From: Endomicrobium sp.
GTDB taxonomy: Bacteria; Elusimicrobiota; Endomicrobiia; Endomicrobiales; Endomicrobiaceae
Length of the DNA stretch: 33,941 bases
Direction of reading: 5' to 3'
NCBI GenBank assembly: GCA_031264105.1
Contig: JAISEM010000020.1
Coordinates: forward strand, 1 to 33,941
The position numbers and the translations under genes are program-made. The stretch's first letter is position 1; the number at the start of each line of letters is the position of its first letter. The notes below the pieces were generated by a model. It was not told where the DNA came from. It saw nothing but the letters and a program-made list of their open reading frames with translations, and searched no databases. This document shows, piece after piece, positions 31,113 through 33,941 of the stretch.

Positions 31113-31532
31113 CTAATATCGCATTCTTCCTTCCACATTTATGTCTCGCTTTTCATAATAATACCTCGAGCGACTTATGTTCAGCATTTTGCACTGTTCT
31201 TCTATGTTCAACTCTTCTATTTCAGGTTCAACAAGTCCGCCTCTTTCCCGTACAATGCTTGTACTTTTTTTTAGAAAACCTCGCTCGCTATGCGCTTTCC
31301 CTAACTGCTTTTGCAATTCCTCTATTACCGCTTCTTTCTGTTGTGTATCTTCATCTTTTTTATTTTTACGTCCAAATAATTCACTTGCGTTCTCTAGTAA
31401 CGTCTTTTTCCATAATCCTATCAAATTTGGATGAACCTCATATTGTTGCGCTATTTCGTTTATCGTTTTGTCGCCTTTTAGCGCTTCCAGCGCTACCTTT
31501 GCCTTAAATCCATCTTCGTAAATCTTTTTCAT
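31113..31532 (-). CDS. IS3-family transposase orfA fused in-frame to the N-terminus of orfB
   Basis: FKAKVALEALKGDKTINEIAQQYEVHPNLIGLWKK; then after A8 run EIEELNIEEQCKMLNISRSRYYYEKRD (orfB N-terminus). Confidence 0.85.
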   Translation of the reverse strand: MKKIYEDGFKAKVALEALKGDKTINEIAQQYEVHPNLIGLWKKTLLENASELFGRKNKKDEDTQQKEAVIEELQKQLGKAHSERGFLKKSTSIVRERGGLVEPEIEELNIEEQCKMLNISRSRYYYEKRDINVEGRMRY

Positions 31533-31617
31533 AAGCAGTTCCCTTTGGTTTTTTCAAAGCTTTCCACTTATTCTACCTTATTTTTTTTGTCCGATTTTTT
31601 TTGGCTCATTATAGAAG

Positions 31618-31803
31618 CTACGTGACACGCAAATCGTGACCGCTCTTTGACAGAAAAGCATAGGCTGCAAAAAACAGACCTGCAATCCCGATTGCCCAAA
31701 CGGCAAGATATTCATGCTCTTTAAGCCCTTCAAGGTTTATTGCCATGAAATATATTGACGCCAAAATGACTACTGTAACGAAAAATGACTGCAGTATCTT
31801 CAC
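31618..31803 (-). CDS. Small two-TM membrane protein, possibly altered at its C-terminus by the adjacent IS
   Basis: 61 aa ORF with two hydrophobic segments; stop is 7 nt from putative IS end. Confidence 0.5.
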   Translation of the reverse strand: MKILQSFFVTVVILASIYFMAINLEGLKEHEYLAVWAIGIAGLFFAAYAFLSKSGHDLRVT

Positions 31804-31872
31804 TTTTACTATTCCTCTTCAATTATTATTTTCCAATGCTGCCATTATACGAAATCAATATGAGAAATACAA

Positions 31873-32256
31873 ATGATTTATTTAAAACTGTCAGTGTTGT
31901 TATTGTTTGCTGTTTCTTTTTGTCCCTGCGCCGCCAAACACGAAACTTTTGTTGTTCCAAAAGATTTTAAGTACTCTGAAGTTACAGTTCCGGTAAAAGA
32001 TTTCATCATGAAAGGATTTGTTTTCAATGAAAATGGCGAACGCATAGGGTCTGAAATCACAAACGAAATGCTGATGAAGGAAGCGCAAAAACTCGGGGCG
32101 GATGCCGTACTGAACGTCAAAATTGATGTTTTTGAAGACAATAAATCTTCAAAATTTTTAGGCATAAAAATGCAGAAAAAACGCATTTACATATATAAAG
32201 CTTCTGCTCTTGCAATTAAATATACCGAAGCCATTGACTCGGGAGTGAAAAAATGA
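31873..32256 (+). CDS. Secreted/lipoprotein-like protein, possible YbjQ-like fold
   Basis: Signal peptide/lipobox-like LLFAVSFCPCAAK; MKEAQKLGADAVLNVKIDVFE. Confidence 0.6.
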   Translation: MIYLKLSVLLLFAVSFCPCAAKHETFVVPKDFKYSEVTVPVKDFIMKGFVFNENGERIGSEITNEMLMKEAQKLGADAVLNVKIDVFEDNKSSKFLGIKMQKKRIYIYKASALAIKYTEAIDSGVKK

Positions 32257-32495
32257 AGCTATATAAAATAGCTTTTGTTTTGTTTAGTATCAGGTATTGC
32301 TAATGCGACGAGCTTTGATGATTTGATAAATAAACGCTTGCAAGAGAAGAACAAGCAGCATTAGAAAAACAGGAAGAGATTGAGAAGCAAAAAGAATTGG
32401 AGAAGCAACAAAGGGAATTACAAAAGCAAATAGAAATAGCCAAACAACAGAAAGAACTAAAGAAGCTGCAAAAGGAACTTGGAATAAAACAGCGA
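32252..32495 (+). pseudogene. Secreted coiled-coil protein remnant, two frameshifts and 3' truncation
   Basis: MKLYKIAFVLF / SGIANATSFDDLINKRL / EEQAALEKQEEIEKQKELEKQQRELQKQIEIAKQQKELKKLQKELGIK in three frames on the plus strand. Confidence 0.65.
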
Positions 32496-32877
32496 CAATC
32501 CTACTTGTTTTTGGATCGTAAATAACCAAATCAACGTCAGGCAAATGCGAACCAAACTCGCCATAATCAACGCTCAAATTTCTTTTTACCAAACTCAATT
32601 CTTTTGATAAGTTAGCCCCATTTGTTCGCTCTAACCTATTGCCATTTACAACCTGTAATGCTAAAGTCCTAACCTCGTCACTAATAATATATTCAATCAA
32701 CTTTTCAAGATTTTTTCCTTTAAAAGCACGCCAAGATTGCTCATGGTCATCGCCTCTAAAATCTTTTTTATGTTGCTCTTTAGCTTCCTTCAAAACATTT
32801 GAAATATGGCGATATGTTTGTACGCCATATTTTTCCTTTTTCGTTTCGTAAATTTTAATAAGGTCATTTATAGTCAT
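32490..32877 (-). pseudogene. 3'-truncated type II restriction endonuclease-like gene (tentatively BsaWI-like)
   Basis: MTINDLIKIYETKKEKYGVQTYRHISNVL...GSHLPDVDLVIYDPKTSRIVAVL resembles PD-(D/E)XK nuclease up to the acidic motif; downstream residues of ORF 32290-32877 are antisense to the coiled-coil remnant. Confidence 0.6.
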
Positions 32878-32881
32878 AATC

Positions 32882-33941
32882 TTATTTTTCCATTATTAAT
32901 ATATATTCCGTTGGATAAACAGAAACCTTATTTTTATCGCTCATTCTTGCAAACTTGCCCGTTTTTTCATCTCTAAAAGACGGCAAATTTTTCGAAGGAA
33001 TTTCCCTTTTGATAATATCAACAATTCTTAATCCCAAATTTTGCAATTGCTCGGCAAAAACTTCGGCATTCAATATCTCAACTCCCCTTAAACTGGTATT
33101 ACCGATGACAATACAAGTTTTTCCACCTTCTTTTAGCATCCTTTTCATTTCAACAAAAACCTGATTCATTTCGCTAAAATAGGTAGAAACTTCTTCTGCG
33201 ATTTTGGAATCTCTTTTTAGCAATTCATTCCTTATTTTTTCAGCGATCTCACTATTTAAAATCAAATCTTTTTTATTGTAATAAGAAGTACCAATAAACC
33301 TTTTGCGAAAATCATTTAAATCTTTCGTGTATTCCAACCACAAAGCTGTTAGTTGGTGTAAATCTGCATATTCATAAGAGGTAACATAAGGGGGCGATGT
33401 GACAATTAAACTAACGGAATTATCTTTGGCAGGGACACTTCTAGCGTCAGCGCAGTAAACTTGACTTAATATTTCCAAATGATTTTTTTCTTTTGATAAT
33501 TCGTAAAACTGATCGTTCCCTCTCATCATCACTTTTATTTGCTTGTAAAAAGTCGGTACAGGGTCAGAAGGTTTTTTGTTTATGTCCCTTGTCGGTTTAT
33601 TGCTTTTCTGCAACCAAATAGAACAGTTTTTCAAAATGTTAGAAAATCCGCAATAGAAAAAATCTCTAATATCCTCATCTTTTAATTTTGAAATTTCAGC
33701 AAAAATAAACGCAAGTTTTCTTTTTTTCTTCGGGCTTAAACCAGTAATCAATTCTCTCGTGTTCAGGCGCTTTTACTTCTGTATCTTTCTCATATGCGTC
33801 TAGCTTTATCTTAAGAGTAGCGAATGCTTCTTCAATTTTCTGTGGGTCAATAGGAGTAATTTTCGCTTTCGTAATTAGAACAGCTACTGGATTTATATCA
33901 ACTCCAACTGAACAACGTCCCATAACTTTTGATTCAACAAG
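32882..33941 (-). pseudogene. DNA methyltransferase (N4-cytosine/N6-adenine type), frameshifted at an A7 run; 5' end beyond window
   Basis: GRCSVGVDINPVAVLITKAK ... HERIDYWFKPEEKKK | LAFIFAEISKLKDEDI ... VTSPPYVTSYEYADLHQLTALWLEY; two ORFs overlap at about 33700-33750. Confidence 0.85.

Larger units (their letters stand above)
30400..31611 (-). mobile_element. IS3-family insertion sequence (boundaries approximate)
   Basis: orfA (HTH) and orfB (DDE integrase) adjacent; possible end TGAGCCAAAAAAAATCGGACA at right; left inverted repeat not clearly resolved. Confidence 0.75.

Noticed and set aside
30390-31611. Exact IS terminal inverted repeats and target-site duplication
   Set aside because: Right end TGAGCC... 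is plausible, but I could not find a convincing matching left end or duplication.
32290-32490. Hydrophobic C-terminal half of ORF 32290-32877 as a membrane domain
   Set aside because: It is the reverse complement of a Lys/Glu-rich coiled-coil reading frame; the apparent TM segments are likely an artefact.

Overview
AT-rich bacterial chromosome segment, mostly minus-strand housekeeping genes. Gene set and style suggest a reductively evolving Elusimicrobia/Endomicrobium-like genome (inference only). Left two thirds: RlmD-type methyltransferase, REC-GAF response regulator, YajQ, cysteine desulfurase, MltG, RuvX, trimeric [FeFe]-hydrogenase (HydA/B/C-like), cation/H+ antiporter, ThyX, PurA, tRNA-Glu/Lys, GlyS/GlyQ, dCMP deaminase, Gph-like phosphatase, sigma-70 factor, PanD, MscS, DksA-like protein, Orn/Lys/Arg decarboxylase, YbgC, TadA and tmRNA. 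Right third (about 28.4-33.9 kb), next to ssrA, is accessory: serine recombinase, a decayed second recombinase, an IS3-family element, small membrane/secreted proteins, and a broken restriction-modification locus. Many genes are disrupted by indels, often in homopolymers: glgP-like phosphorylase, apt, a small secreted protein, recombinase, DNA methyltransferase, a coiled-coil protein. Best second-look items: (i) tadA reads without a stop about 90 nt into mature tmRNA; (ii) a candidate ~100-nt structured RNA between glyS and tRNA-Lys; (iii) two small ORFs below the ORF-track cutoff; (iv) a restriction endonuclease truncated just before its expected catalytic segment and joined antisense to a coiled-coil gene remnant, beside a frameshifted methyltransferase; (v) homopolymer-linked gene decay throughout.
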